Part shown: positions 1 to 8,564 of the stretch, piece after piece | How positions within the stretch are numbered: the stretch's first letter is position 1 | Layout of the letters: each line of letters starts with the position of its first letter | From: an uncultured Saprospiraceae bacterium | GTDB taxonomy: Bacteria > Bacteroidota > Bacteroidia > Chitinophagales > Saprospiraceae | NCBI GenBank assembly: GCA_937980645.1 | Contig: CALJPQ010000013.1 | Span: forward strand, 62,001 to 126,000 | Direction: 5' to 3' | DNA length: 64,000 bases | Program-made: the position numbers and the translations under genes | Notes under the pieces: model-generated | Database searches by the model: none | Told to the model about the DNA's origin: nothing | What the model saw: only the letters and a program-made list of their open reading frames with translations

Positions 1-300
1 GGCGGAGAGCGTCGGCAGCCAGACGGCCACGTTGATGCGCTGCGGAGCCGCCTGCACACCCGCTACCTGTACGCGCAACACCGCCGTATCACCAGCCTCT
101 GCGCTCGCGCGGTCGAAGCTGGCCACCGCGCGTACCTGTGCTGTTGCCGTCAGGGGCATAAGGCTGCTTAACAGCCACAAAAGCAACCCTTTGAGCGCTG
201 GCGAAGCTTTGCATTGCCACCCTCCCTTTCGTGGGCGCTGTTTGCCGAAAACCTCCGGCGTTTGTGCCCACAGCCTCTCCATGTTCACAGCCTTATCCAT
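1..300 (-). CDS. Exported protein of Bat-type aerotolerance cluster, N-terminal part (partial)
   Basis: The reading frame is open from the ATG at 298-300 to the left edge of the window, so only about 100 residues are visible. Residues about 37-55 form a hydrophobic stretch ending TATAQ, a typical signal peptide and cleavage site. The following segment (FDRASAEAGDTAVLRVQVAG) looks like the first beta-strands of a BatD-type extracellular domain. The start overlaps the stop of the DUF58 gene (ATGGATAA), implying translational coupling in a moxR-DUF58-this gene unit. The signal peptide lies unusually far from the first ATG, so a downstream start (for example a TTG just before the hydrophobic run) is possible. 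Assignment to the Bat cluster is inferred from position and the weak resemblance. Confidence 0.6.
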   Translation of the reverse strand, partial: MDKAVNMERLWAQTPEVFGKQRPRKGGWQCKASPALKGLLLWLLSSLMPLTATAQVRAVASFDRASAEAGDTAVLRVQVAGVQAAPQRINVAVWLPTLSA

Positions 301-1177
301 GTGCCACCACCTTTGACCTGCGGGCAAAAAACTGGAGCAATTCGCGCACGTAGGGCTGGTCGGTGCACAGGCTCAGGAAGTCGGCTCCGGCACGCCGGAA
401 GAGCGACTGCGTGTTGGCCCGGTGCGCCTCGAAGGTCTGCCGGTATTGGCGGCGCAGCTGGCCACTGGTGGTGTCCACCCAGATTTGTTCGCCCGTTTCG
501 GCATCGGCCACACGCAGCACGCCCACGTCGGGCAGGTCGCGCTCCAGTACGTCCCAGCAGTGAATGCCGATGCAGTCGTGGCGGCGCGCCACGATGCGCA
601 GGGCTTCTTCATAGCCCGAGGCCAGAAAGTCGGACAGCACAAAGCACACACTGCGCTTTTTGAGCACGTTGTGCACGAAGCGCAGGGCCAGTGCCAGGTC
701 GGTACGGCGTCCTTTGGGCCGGGCCAACAGGATTTCGCGAATGATGCGCAGGATGTGTTGTTTGCCCTTTTTGGGCGGGATAAAGAGCTCGACGCGGTCG
801 GAGAAGAGCATGACGCCCACCTTGTCGTTGTTGGAGATGGCCGAAAAGGCCAGCACGGCACATAGTTCGGTCAGGTATTCTTCTTTGAACTGGCTGTGGC
901 TGCCGAAGACGGCCGAGCCGCTGACGTCCACCAGCAGCATGACGGTGTTTTCGCGTTCTTCTTCAAAGACTTTGACGTAGGGTTCGCCGGCGCGGGCCGT
1001 TACGTTCCAGTCAATATTGCGCACATCGTCGCCCGGATAGTAGAGGCGTACCTCGCTGAACGACATGCCGCGCCCTTTGAAGGCGCTGTGGTAGCCGCCG
1101 GTGAATAGGTGGCTGCTCAGGCCGCGCGCCTTAATTTCGATTTTGCGCACCTTTTTGAGCAGTTCGGCGGAGGTCAT
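293..1177 (-). CDS. DUF58 domain protein (Bat/MoxR-associated)
   Basis: 294 residues. The DUF58 signature is clear: GMSFSEVRLYYPGDDVRNID followed by WN.TARAGEPYVKVFEEERE at about residues 37-75. A VWA/MIDAS-like DVSGS follows, so it probably binds a divalent metal and acts as a partner of the MoxR ATPase next to it. Proteins of this family are thought to work with MoxR in assembly or maturation of envelope or metal-containing complexes; in Bacteroides the cluster is linked to aerotolerance. The start was set at the ATG at 1175-1177 because it overlaps the moxR stop as ATGA and because upstream codons encode a low-complexity arginine-rich stretch. The downstream gene overlaps its stop codon. 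Confidence 0.88.
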   Translation of the reverse strand: MTSAELLKKVRKIEIKARGLSSHLFTGGYHSAFKGRGMSFSEVRLYYPGDDVRNIDWNVTARAGEPYVKVFEEERENTVMLLVDVSGSAVFGSHSQFKEEYLTELCAVLAFSAISNNDKVGVMLFSDRVELFIPPKKGKQHILRIIREILLARPKGRRTDLALALRFVHNVLKKRSVCFVLSDFLASGYEEALRIVARRHDCIGIHCWDVLERDLPDVGVLRVADAETGEQIWVDTTSGQLRRQYRQTFEAHRANTQSLFRRAGADFLSLCTDQPYVRELLQFFARRSKVVAHG

Positions 1178-2169
1178 GGGATGGGCACGGTTTGGAGGAT
1201 GCGTTCGATGATGCCTTCCTGGGCGATGCCTTCGGCTTCGGCTTCGTAGGTCAGGCCGATGCGGTGGCGCAGCACGTCGAAGCACACGTCGCGCACGTCG
1301 TCGGGGGTGGTGAAGCCGCGCCCGCGGATGAAGGCTAAAGCGCGCGCGGCCTGCGCCAGGGCTAAGCTGGCCCGAGGCGAAGCACCGTAGCTGATGAGCG
1401 GTGCCATTTGCGGCAGCCCAAAGCGCGCCGGCTCGCGTGTGGCAAAGATGATGTCCAGGATGTATTGCTCGATTTTTTCGCTCAGCAACACTTTCTTGAC
1501 GGCCTCGCGCGCCTTTAGCAGTGCGTCGGTGGACACGACTTTTTTTACCTCCGGCGATTCGCCATTGAGGTAGCGACGCACAATGAGGCGCTCGTCGTCC
1601 TGCGAGGGATAGCCGATTTTAACTTTCAGCAGAAAGCGATCCACCTGCGCTTCGGGCAGCGGATAAGTTCCCTCCTGTTCGATGGGGTTTTGGGTGGCCA
1701 GCACTAAGAAAGGCTCGGGCAGGCGAAAGGTATCGTTGCCGATGGTAACCTGACGCTCTTGCATGGCCTCGAGCAGAGCGCTTTGCACTTTGGCAGGAGC
1801 GCGGTTGATCTCGTCAGCCAGCACAAAGTTGGCAAAAATAGGCCCGCGGCGTACGGCAAATTCGGCTTTGGCCGGGTTGTAGATCATGGTGCCCAGCACG
1901 TCGGCAGGCAGCAAGTCGGGCGTGAATTGGATGCGGCTGAAATGGGCGTCCACGGCCTGGGCCAGCGTCTTGATGGCCAGCGTTTTGGCCAGCCCGGGCA
2001 TGCCTTCCAGCAGGATGTGCCCTTTGGTGAGCAGGCCAATGAGCAGGCGTTCGAGCATATGGCGCTGGCCAACGATCACCTGGCCGGTGGCTTCCCAAAG
2101 GCGGTCAATGAAAGCGCGCTCGGCAGCAATGGCCCGGTTGAGCGCTTCAACATCAGAGGATGGTTGCAT
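1174..2169 (-). CDS. MoxR family AAA+ ATPase
   Basis: 331 residues. Walker A is GMPGLAKT at residues 56-63, Walker B is [10 protein letters not shown] at about 116-125, and the sensor region reads [20 protein letters not shown], all diagnostic of the MoxR branch of AAA+ ATPases. The family acts as a chaperone-like ATPase, usually together with DUF58 and VWA proteins. It is the first gene of the leftward cluster and is coupled to the DUF58 gene by an ATGA overlap. The ATG at 2167-2169 was chosen because the 42 preceding in-frame residues are cysteine-rich and unlike the family N-terminus. It is transcribed divergently from the SPFH gene across about 225 bases of A+T-richer DNA. Confidence 0.95.
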   Translation of the reverse strand: MQPSSDVEALNRAIAAERAFIDRLWEATGQVIVGQRHMLERLLIGLLTKGHILLEGMPGLAKTLAIKTLAQAVDAHFSRIQFTPDLLPADVLGTMIYNPAKAEFAVRRGPIFANFVLADEINRAPAKVQSALLEAMQERQVTIGNDTFRLPEPFLVLATQNPIEQEGTYPLPEAQVDRFLLKVKIGYPSQDDERLIVRRYLNGESPEVKKVVSTDALLKAREAVKKVLLSEKIEQYILDIIFATREPARFGLPQMAPLISYGASPRASLALAQAARALAFIRGRGFTTPDDVRDVCFDVLRHRIGLTYEAEAEGIAQEGIIERILQTVPIP

Positions 2170-2395
2170 GGTTGTGCGGGTGGTGATTATGTCGTGCAAA
2201 GAACAAGAAAATAAGGGGAATGGGCACAAGCCGTCCGATGAAAAGCATAAGGGCTGTTCGGAAATGTCTTTCTGCACCCGGCATTCGTCGTTCAAATCGC
2301 CCTTTTTGGTCGAAAGACCGGCAGGAGCTATTGCCGGTTTTCAAGTCATACCGAAATCTTTGCAATATCAAAATAGTATCAAAAAAAACTGCATT

Positions 2396-3247
2396 ATGGA
2401 AAAGACAATTCGTCCTGCCTCGGGCTGGCCTATGCTAGCCCTCTTTGTGGCCTTCCTGTCGGGAGGTATTGGTCTTATAGTAATGAAAGCCATTTGGCTA
2501 GGGGTCTTGTTGTTAGCGTTTTCGCTACTGTTGATTGCGCCGGGTTTTATTGCTGTTGAGCCGAACAGCAGCCGCGTGCTGACGCTGTTTGGCGCATACG
2601 TGGGTTCGGTGAAGGAGAGCGGCTTTTTTTTCGTCAACCCCTTTTTCACCCGCAAAAAGGTGTCGCTGCGGGCAGTTACGTTTGATGTGCCGGTCATCAA
2701 GGTAAACGACAAGCAAGGCAACCCGATTATGATTGGTGCAGTGGTAGTGTATCGGGTGTCCGACACCTACAAGGCGGCCTTTGGTGTGGAGGACTACCAC
2801 GAGTTTGCCAAGACGCAAAGCGAGTCGGCGGTGCGCAAGCTGGCTGGTATGTACAGCTACGACAACTTAGAGGACGAAGACGCGGTGGTAACGCTGCGCA
2901 CCAATTCGGACGAGGTGAATCACCAACTGGCCCGCGAGATCAGCGACCGGCTGGAGATTGCCGGCATCGAAGTCATTGAGGCGCGCATCAATCATCTGGC
3001 GTATGCCACCGAGATAGCGGGCGCCATGTTGCAGCGCCAGCAGGCATCGGCCATCATTGCCGCGCGCAGCAAGATTGTGGAGGGAGCTGTAGGTATGGTG
3101 GAAATGGCACTGGAGCAGCTCTCGAAAAAGGACGTGGTTCACTTAGACGAAGAGCGCAAGGCTGCCATGGTCAGCAACCTGATGGTCGTGCTGTGCAGCG
3201 ATAAGGCTGCCACTCCCGTGCTTAATGCCGGCACGTTGCATCACTAA
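2396..3247 (+). CDS. SPFH (band 7/stomatin-like) domain membrane protein
   Basis: 283 residues. Two hydrophobic segments (about residues 12-32 and 34-54) are followed by an SPFH/prohibitin-like domain ([20 protein letters not shown], then the [15 protein letters not shown] region) and a helical region with alternating A/E/R residues ([21 protein letters not shown]). This is the arrangement of bacterial stomatin/flotillin-like proteins that organise membrane domains and often bind proteases. The next two genes encode an Arc-like RHH protein and a DUF1648 membrane protein on the same strand; I recall the SPFH/Arc pairing from other bacterial genomes but could not check it. The ATG at 2396 follows AAAAAAAACTGCATT; no strong Shine-Dalgarno is visible, which is normal in this phylum. 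An imperfect -7-like box (AATCTTTG) lies about 40 bases upstream. Confidence 0.88.
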   Translation: MEKTIRPASGWPMLALFVAFLSGGIGLIVMKAIWLGVLLLAFSLLLIAPGFIAVEPNSSRVLTLFGAYVGSVKESGFFFVNPFFTRKKVSLRAVTFDVPVIKVNDKQGNPIMIGAVVVYRVSDTYKAAFGVEDYHEFAKTQSESAVRKLAGMYSYDNLEDEDAVVTLRTNSDEVNHQLAREISDRLEIAGIEVIEARINHLAYATEIAGAMLQRQQASAIIAARSKIVEGAVGMVEMALEQLSKKDVVHLDEERKAAMVSNLMVVLCSDKAATPVLNAGTLHH

Positions 3248-3346
3248 CCCGAGCGCCGCTTTCAGAGGCCGCAGGGCAAGGGCCGGGGAAAATTCCGGAG
3301 AGACAGCTGCTGACCTTGCGGCCTGTGGCGTAAACCAGCATTTGTC

Positions 3347-3559
3347 ATGGCAAATAAGAAGAACTTTGTGCTGCGTATAGACGAGGAGACCTACGAGGCT
3401 TTGGAAAAATGGGCTGCCGACGAATTTCGCAGTGTCAACGGGCAGCTGGAGTGGATCATCGCCCGCGCCCTGCGTGAGGCGGGCCGTCTGCCGGAAAAAC
3501 GGCATGGGCCAAAGCCGCCTCAAGACCCGCTGCCACCAAAAGCACCTACTTCATCTTGA
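3347..3559 (+). CDS. Small Arc-type ribbon-helix-helix protein
   Basis: 70 residues. The N-terminal half (KKNFVLRIDEETYEALEKWA, then DEFRSVNGQLEWIIARALRE) fits the Arc/MetJ ribbon-helix-helix fold: a short beta-strand of alternating residues (FVLRID) followed by two helices. The C-terminus is a proline/lysine-rich tail. Such proteins bind DNA as dimers; here a role in controlling the SPFH and DUF1648 genes is an inference from position. It sits 99 bases after the SPFH stop and 15 bases before the DUF1648 gene. No operator could be assigned by eye. Confidence 0.75.
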   Translation: MANKKNFVLRIDEETYEALEKWAADEFRSVNGQLEWIIARALREAGRLPEKRHGPKPPQDPLPPKAPTSS

Positions 3560-3574
3560 CCGTCTATTCCCGAT

Positions 3575-4105
3575 ATGCGTACTCTCAAACGGAAGTCTGC
3601 ACAACCCAAAATTACGCTCGAGCTGACGCTGGCCGACAGGCTCTTGGAGGCGCTGACCGCCTTGTTTGTCCTCCTATTGGGGGTTGTGCCGATAGTGTAT
3701 TACGGCGACCTGCCCGAGCGCATCCCGCAGCACTACAATGCCGCCGGCGGGGTGGACATTTATGGGCCTAAGTACCTGTTGCTCGTACTTGCCGGCGTAG
3801 GCATACTCCTGTACGGGCTGATGACCTGGGTGGGCCGTCATCCGCACTGGTTCAACTACCCGGTAGCCATTACACCGGAAAATGCCGAACACCAGTACCG
3901 CACAGCCGCCCGGTTGATGCGCGCGCTCAAGCTGGTGGTGGTGCTGACGTTTTTTTACCTTACCTACAGCTCCATAAGCATTGGGTTGGGCAAGGCCGAA
4001 GGGCTATCTCCCGCACTGCTCTGGGGTGTGCTGGGCGGCAATGGCATTCTCATGCTGTGGTACTTTGCGCAAGCATTCCGCAGCCGGAAAGCCTCACGCC
4101 GGTAG
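3575..4105 (+). CDS. DUF1648 domain membrane protein
   Basis: 176 residues with four hydrophobic segments (about residues 24-44, 66-86, 116-136 and 145-165). The segment between the first two contains PERIPQHYNAAGGVDIYGPK, matching the DUF1648 signature P.HYN..G..D..G. Function is not known for the family beyond membrane location. It lies 15 bases after the Arc-like gene and is the last gene of the SPFH/Arc/DUF1648 group. Its 3' end overlaps the 3' end of the convergent acetyltransferase gene by 12 bases, so there is no room for a dedicated terminator between them. Confidence 0.8.
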   Translation: MRTLKRKSAQPKITLELTLADRLLEALTALFVLLLGVVPIVYYGDLPERIPQHYNAAGGVDIYGPKYLLLVLAGVGILLYGLMTWVGRHPHWFNYPVAITPENAEHQYRTAARLMRALKLVVVLTFFYLTYSSISIGLGKAEGLSPALLWGVLGGNGILMLWYFAQAFRSRKASRR

Positions 4106-4654
4106 TTCTCCGTCCTGTCGCAGTCGGGCCAGTATCCAGGCATCTACGGCCTGGCCGTTTTTCAGGAAAATAGCGCGGCAAAAGCCTTCCACCACGTAGC
4201 CGGCCTTTTCCAGGACGCGCTTAGAGGCAGGGTTGTAGGCATAGACCCAGGCCTCCAGGCGGAGCAGGTTGGGCCTTGTTTCAAATTGCATGGCCGTCAG
4301 GGCCTTGACGGCAGCCGTAGCATAGCCGCGCCCGCGCCAGGGGTGCCCCATGAGGTAGCCAATCTCGTCGCTATGGGCCTCGACGCCGTTTTTGAAAAAA
4401 ACGGCAATGGAACCCATCAGGCCGTATTCACGGTGCTCGATGACCCAGTAGCTAGGCGCTCCGCCTGTCTCCTGAGTTCGCTTTTGCAGTTTTTCCCAAA
4501 AATCCTGAGCATCTTGCAGCGTGTACGGTTGGGGGATAGAGCGCGTGTTGCGGGCGATGTCCTCGTCATTGAGGTATTTAACCAGCGCGGGAAAGTCGTC
4601 CTGCCTCAGCTGCCGCAGGCGCAGATCATCGTTGATGTCAAGTTCCCGAAGCAT
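4094..4654 (-). CDS. GNAT family N-acetyltransferase (RimJ/RimL-like)
   Basis: 186 residues. The N-terminus LRLRQLRQDDFPALVKYLND and the acetyl-CoA binding segment YLMGHPWRGRGYATAAVKAL (R-G-R-G-Y-A P-loop) followed by EAWVYAYNPASKRVLEKAGY are standard for the RimJ/RimL group that acetylates protein N-termini or small amines. The specific substrate cannot be told from sequence. The ATG at 4652-4654 was preferred to an upstream TTG because the intervening residues are a lysine-rich stretch from an A/T run. It is convergent with the DUF1648 gene and stands alone on its strand. Confidence 0.9.
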   Translation of the reverse strand: MLRELDINDDLRLRQLRQDDFPALVKYLNDEDIARNTRSIPQPYTLQDAQDFWEKLQKRTQETGGAPSYWVIEHREYGLMGSIAVFFKNGVEAHSDEIGYLMGHPWRGRGYATAAVKALTAMQFETRPNLLRLEAWVYAYNPASKRVLEKAGYVVEGFCRAIFLKNGQAVDAWILARLRQDGELPA

Positions 4655-4862
4655 AGGGTTTTGGTGTTTTGTTTTTTTGTTCAAAAACGCGCCCTTTAGG
4701 CAGTAGAGTTCTTCTCATGCTCAAATAAAATGCAGTGGAACAGCCAATGCGCGCCCGCCGGGCCTCCGTGTTTTAGGCCTTTACAACAGCAATCCGCTTG
4801 CTCCTTTGAGTACTCGTTCGCACCTTCGTGGTTAAAGCACCTCTTCCGGCAGCACCGACAGG

Positions 4863-7604
4863 CTATCGCACCACGGTAACGCTGCCGTCGTACTGGATTT
4901 GCCGTTCGTCCACGAAGTGCACTAAGGCGTAGAATGTGAAGACGCCATCCACAGGTTTGCCTCGGAAGCGGCCGTCCCAGCCCAGATAGGGGTCGTTGAG
5001 CGGGATATCGCGGGCCTCAAAGACGAGGCTGCCCCAGCGGTCGTAGATGCGCAGCAGTTCGATGCGGGTAGCGGCTGGGCCTCCGAAGAGGGTGAAGTGG
5101 CTGTTGGGATAGGCTTTATCTGGCGCGAAGACATTGGGCGCATAGATGGGTCGTTCGTCGCGCACGATGACGCGCACAGAGTCGAAAGCCACGCAGCCGT
5201 CTTCGTCGGTAACCTGGACGACGTATGTGGTGCTTTGTGTGGCAATGATGGTGGGCTCGGGGCATTCAGCACAGCTGAGGCCCAACGGCGGCGTCCAGAC
5301 GAACGTAACGGGCCGGCCCGGAGGAGCTGTGGTGGTGCGCACCTGCTCGGTGTAGCCCAGTTCCAGTGTTACGTCCTTCGGTTGCGCATTCACCAGCAAC
5401 GGCGGTGGCTGGTTGAGGGTGGCGAAGATGGAGTCTAAGCAGCCGCTGCCGTCGCGAATTTTAACCCAGTAGTTGCCGGCCGGCAGCCCGTCTATACGCG
5501 GTGAAGGGGTGGAGCGGCGACCATCCACCCAGAAGGCATAGGGGGTACGCCCGCCCTCGGCCGACAGGGTGATGACGCCTTCAGGCAGGCCGTTGCAACG
5601 CAAGTCAGTGGTGCTGACGAGTTGCAGGCGAATGCGCTCGGGCTCCCGGATGAAGACGCCACCCACGATGGTGCAGCCGTTGCCGTCGGTAACAGTAACG
5701 AAGTACTGGCCGGGCCTCAATGGCTCGGCGGCACTGGCAGTGCTGTTCTGGCTCCACTGGTAGGTGTAATTGCCCACGCCACCGCCCGGCAGGGCAATAC
5801 CGACGCCGTCGTTGGCACCATAGCAGCTGATGTCGGTGGTGTCCATTTGCAGCGTTAGCGGCGGGTTGTCGGTAACGGTTACGACGAACGTGCCCTTGCA
5901 CAGTTCGGCATCCAAACCCAATATGGTGTAAACCCCTGCTGCGAAGCCGCCCTGCCGGTTTTCGGGCACAAAGCCATTGCCCCAGTTAAAAAGGAAGGGC
6001 GGCGTGCCGTTGGTAACGTTGAGCGTGATGACGCCGTTGGCATCGCCGGTGCACAGCGGTTTTTGGATGTCGGGAACTACGGTCAATTCCTTTTCCCGCA
6101 CCTCTATGTCGAGCGAGGTCTCGCAGTTGTTGGCGTCGCGAATAACGACGTTGTATGTGCCCACGGGTAGGCCTTTCAGGGTGTTATCGGGCGTGAATGG
6201 CCCGCCTCTCCAGCTGAACAGGTAAGGCGGCGTGCCTTTCTCGATATTGGCAATCGTGATTTCGCCGTTAGTGCCGCCGTTGCAGTCGGGCGCTGCAATG
6301 ACGGTGTCCACCTCGACTTTGGGATAGACCTGCACGTTTTGGATGGTCGTAATCTTGCAACCTAAGTTCGTCTCTATCTGCAACACCACGGGATGCAGCC
6401 CAGGCTCGGAAAAGATCACCGAATGCGGCCCTCGGCCCGTAGCAACAGAGGGGGTGGCATCGGAGCCAAAGCTCCAATTATAGCGGGTGATGTTGCCTAA
6501 GGCAAACGAAGAGGCATCTGTGAACTCCACTGGTGCGCCTAAGCAGATGGCCGATGGAACGGCGACGAAATCGGCTTTTGGCCCTAGAAAGGTGCCTGTT
6601 CCGCCAAATTCAATGGAGAAGCCATTGCCACTGCTGGTGAAGTTGTTGACGCACAGGGCATATACTTCGCCTGTTTGCATATTAAGTGGTGCAGCCCAGG
6701 TAGTGGGATTAGGGAAATTACATCCTGCCGGAATGCTCGTACGCGTTTCGCCCGCCCGTAGGCCCGTTGGCCCCATGCAAGGGCTGGGAAAAAAGAAATC
6801 GCCGCTGGCCATGCAGCGCACGACTTGTTTGCCCTGACAGTTGCCCACGCCGTTAGGCAGGCGATAGACCACGAAGTCTAAGTCGTCGGGCGGGCTGAGC
6901 GGCGTTAGGGTGAAGGTCAGTGTGCCGGGTTGGTCGCAAATCCAGACGAACCACGTGGAATTGCTCTCGTAGTTGGTGGGTGCTCCGCCGAAGAAGCAGG
7001 AAGCGTCGTTCAATTCGGTGATATCGCTGCCAGCGCCGGTTACGCTTTTCACCACAAAAGGCGACTTATCGCACAACAGGGCCGCCGTCGGGCAGTCAGA
7101 CGTAGGAATAGCCGGCGGGTTGAAGTTGGTGATGCACAGCTGGAACGTGCCCATGGCGTTGTTGAACCCCTGCACGCGAATGAGGTAGGTGGTGCCGACA
7201 AACAGCCCGCTTTTGCTCATCTCGGCGATGTGGGTGTTGTTCGTGGAGCTCTGGCAGGCCAGCTGATTGATGGTGCTCCCGCAAGCACCCGCGTATAGGG
7301 CTATCTGGGGGTTGCGCAGCGTGCCACCCGGCGCCTGCGTGGCAGCACCGCGCACCACGACCGTAACGTCGGTGGCCTGAGCAACGAATGAGAACCACAC
7401 GTCGTTGCTGGCGGCGCCGAAGCATGTGGCCGGCCCGTAGCCCGACGGTGTGGCACCCACGTTGGTAAATTGAGCGGGTGCGCTGCAATAGTTGGCCACA
7501 TTGGTCAAAACGATGGGTGTAGTGCAGTTATCATTGGTAGGTTGGGCGTAGGCGTAAACCCTCCAAAAGATAAGTGCCGCTACTATCAGGGTTAATCTGC
7601 TCAT
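4863..7604 (-). CDS. Large secreted protein with PKD and SprB-type repeats and T9SS type B sorting domain
   Basis: 913 residues. An N-terminal signal peptide (ends YAYAQ) is followed by two jelly-roll-like segments with CFGA..DVWFSFVA and conserved cysteines, then a PKD domain (about 345-430: ADFVAVP...YNWSFGSDATPS). Three to four SprB-type repeats follow (each with C.G...G.I.....G..PY.F.W and LPAG.Y.V.I.D..GC, about 435-730). The last 90 residues (YAPNVFAPDKAYPNSHF, IYDRWGSLVFEA, GWDGRFRGKPVDGVFTFYA) are a CHU_C/gliding-motility type B sorting domain, so the protein should cross the outer membrane by T9SS. A role in adhesion or gliding is suggested by the SprB similarity only. It is monocistronic, with about 120 bases between it and the next leftward gene. 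Confidence 0.92.
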   Translation of the reverse strand: MSRLTLIVAALIFWRVYAYAQPTNDNCTTPIVLTNVANYCSAPAQFTNVGATPSGYGPATCFGAASNDVWFSFVAQATDVTVVVRGAATQAPGGTLRNPQIALYAGACGSTINQLACQSSTNNTHIAEMSKSGLFVGTTYLIRVQGFNNAMGTFQLCITNFNPPAIPTSDCPTAALLCDKSPFVVKSVTGAGSDITELNDASCFFGGAPTNYESNSTWFVWICDQPGTLTFTLTPLSPPDDLDFVVYRLPNGVGNCQGKQVVRCMASGDFFFPSPCMGPTGLRAGETRTSIPAGCNFPNPTTWAAPLNMQTGEVYALCVNNFTSSGNGFSIEFGGTGTFLGPKADFVAVPSAICLGAPVEFTDASSFALGNITRYNWSFGSDATPSVATGRGPHSVIFSEPGLHPVVLQIETNLGCKITTIQNVQVYPKVEVDTVIAAPDCNGGTNGEITIANIEKGTPPYLFSWRGGPFTPDNTLKGLPVGTYNVVIRDANNCETSLDIEVREKELTVVPDIQKPLCTGDANGVITLNVTNGTPPFLFNWGNGFVPENRQGGFAAGVYTILGLDAELCKGTFVVTVTDNPPLTLQMDTTDISCYGANDGVGIALPGGGVGNYTYQWSQNSTASAAEPLRPGQYFVTVTDGNGCTIVGGVFIREPERIRLQLVSTTDLRCNGLPEGVITLSAEGGRTPYAFWVDGRRSTPSPRIDGLPAGNYWVKIRDGSGCLDSIFATLNQPPPLLVNAQPKDVTLELGYTEQVRTTTAPPGRPVTFVWTPPLGLSCAECPEPTIIATQSTTYVVQVTDEDGCVAFDSVRVIVRDERPIYAPNVFAPDKAYPNSHFTLFGGPAATRIELLRIYDRWGSLVFEARDIPLNDPYLGWDGRFRGKPVDGVFTFYALVHFVDERQIQYDGSVTVVR

Positions 7605-7728
7605 GTATGTCTGTTTTTGACGGTTTCTGTTTTCTGTCTGACAGCCCTGCAGGGCATTTCATAGACGCAAAACGGAGCGGCTTTGTTGGCTTTGTTAACC
7701 CAAAATAACCTTTTATGCTAAGAATGGC

Positions 7729-8325
7729 TTAAATCCGGGGCGACGAATGAAAAAGTACTAAGAAGGTCAGCGCCACTTTTACCGGCATGGGCACGGAGGT
7801 GTGCAGCCGGTCGTCAATGGCCCAGTCGCGCGGGTCGCCTTCGTAAAAGGTGTACATATAGAAGGTACCGCGGGCGGGGTCGTCCACGCGCCATTCGTCG
7901 AACATGTTCTTCCAGCGGCTGCGCAGGGTGAGGGAGACATTGTTGTCCGTAACGCGCCATTCGGTCAGGTCGTCGGGCCACAGGGCGCGCATGGTAACTA
8001 CCGCGCCCGAATACATGCGCAACTCCCATTGCGTGGGGTCGTCCTTCCATTTCATGCGGATGGTGCCGCGGCCGTCGGGAGTGGTGAATTCCCACTCCGT
8101 CCAGTCTTCGCGCATCATGAGCCAGCGCAGTTTCAGGTCGCCAAAGACGACTTCTTTGGGCGTTTCGCCCTCCGCTTCGTCGTAGGTGGCGCTATCGGAG
8201 GCGAACGCATACAGCTCCCATTCGACAAACGAATTGAGCCAGCGGGTATGCGCACTGGAGAGCGATTGGCCATGCGCACAAAGGGCCGTCAGGCCCAGAA
8301 ACAGCAGGATGCGCAGAACAGTCAT
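7729..8325 (-). CDS. Exported protein with tandem ~22-residue Trp-rich repeats, unknown function
   Basis: 198 residues from the ATG at 8323-8325, chosen because it gives a compact signal peptide (MTVLRILLFLGLTALCAHGQ); an ATG five codons upstream (8340) is equally possible. After the signal peptide come about five to six repeats of roughly 22 residues, each beginning D.TEWE/DPTQWE/DLTEWR/MFDEWR/DPRDWA and ending in R..W. The alternating pattern suggests beta-hairpins. I do not recognise a named family. It is transcribed divergently from the ABC permease gene with about 240 bases between, and leftward toward the T9SS protein. The C-terminus ends in a hydrophobic segment (PVKVALTFLVLFHSSPRI), which might be membrane-associated. 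Confidence 0.7.
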   Translation of the reverse strand: MTVLRILLFLGLTALCAHGQSLSSAHTRWLNSFVEWELYAFASDSATYDEAEGETPKEVVFGDLKLRWLMMREDWTEWEFTTPDGRGTIRMKWKDDPTQWELRMYSGAVVTMRALWPDDLTEWRVTDNNVSLTLRSRWKNMFDEWRVDDPARGTFYMYTFYEGDPRDWAIDDRLHTSVPMPVKVALTFLVLFHSSPRI

Positions 8326-8523
8326 TTTTTGGAAAATCATGTACAGGTGAGCGTTGCCATTCGTTCCGAAGTGCCAAAAGCGCTGCGAAGTTGTGGCATT
8401 TTTTGGCGAAAGATAAACGCACGGCCAGGCACATTGGGCTGCCATGCTCGAAGCACAGCGCCTTTTTATCGAAAAAAAAGCGTCTCTGCTCAAAAAGGGC
8501 GCGCCCGACGCTGCACCGTGCCC

Positions 8524-8531
8524 TACCTTTG
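8524..8531 (+). promoter_or_regulatory. Candidate Bacteroidota -7 box (TACCTTTG) for the ABC permease
   Basis: TACCTTTG matches TAnnTTTG exactly and ends 33 bases before the ATG at 8565. No convincing -33 TTTG was seen at the usual distance, so the call rests on the -7 box and its position. Confidence 0.45.
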
Positions 8532-8564
8532 GATGCCGTCCACCATTCAACACGCGAAAGGTCT

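Noticed and set aside
1178..1285. N-terminal extension of the DUF58 protein
   Set aside because: Low-complexity arginine/proline sequence inside the moxR 3' end; the ATGA-coupled start fits the family.
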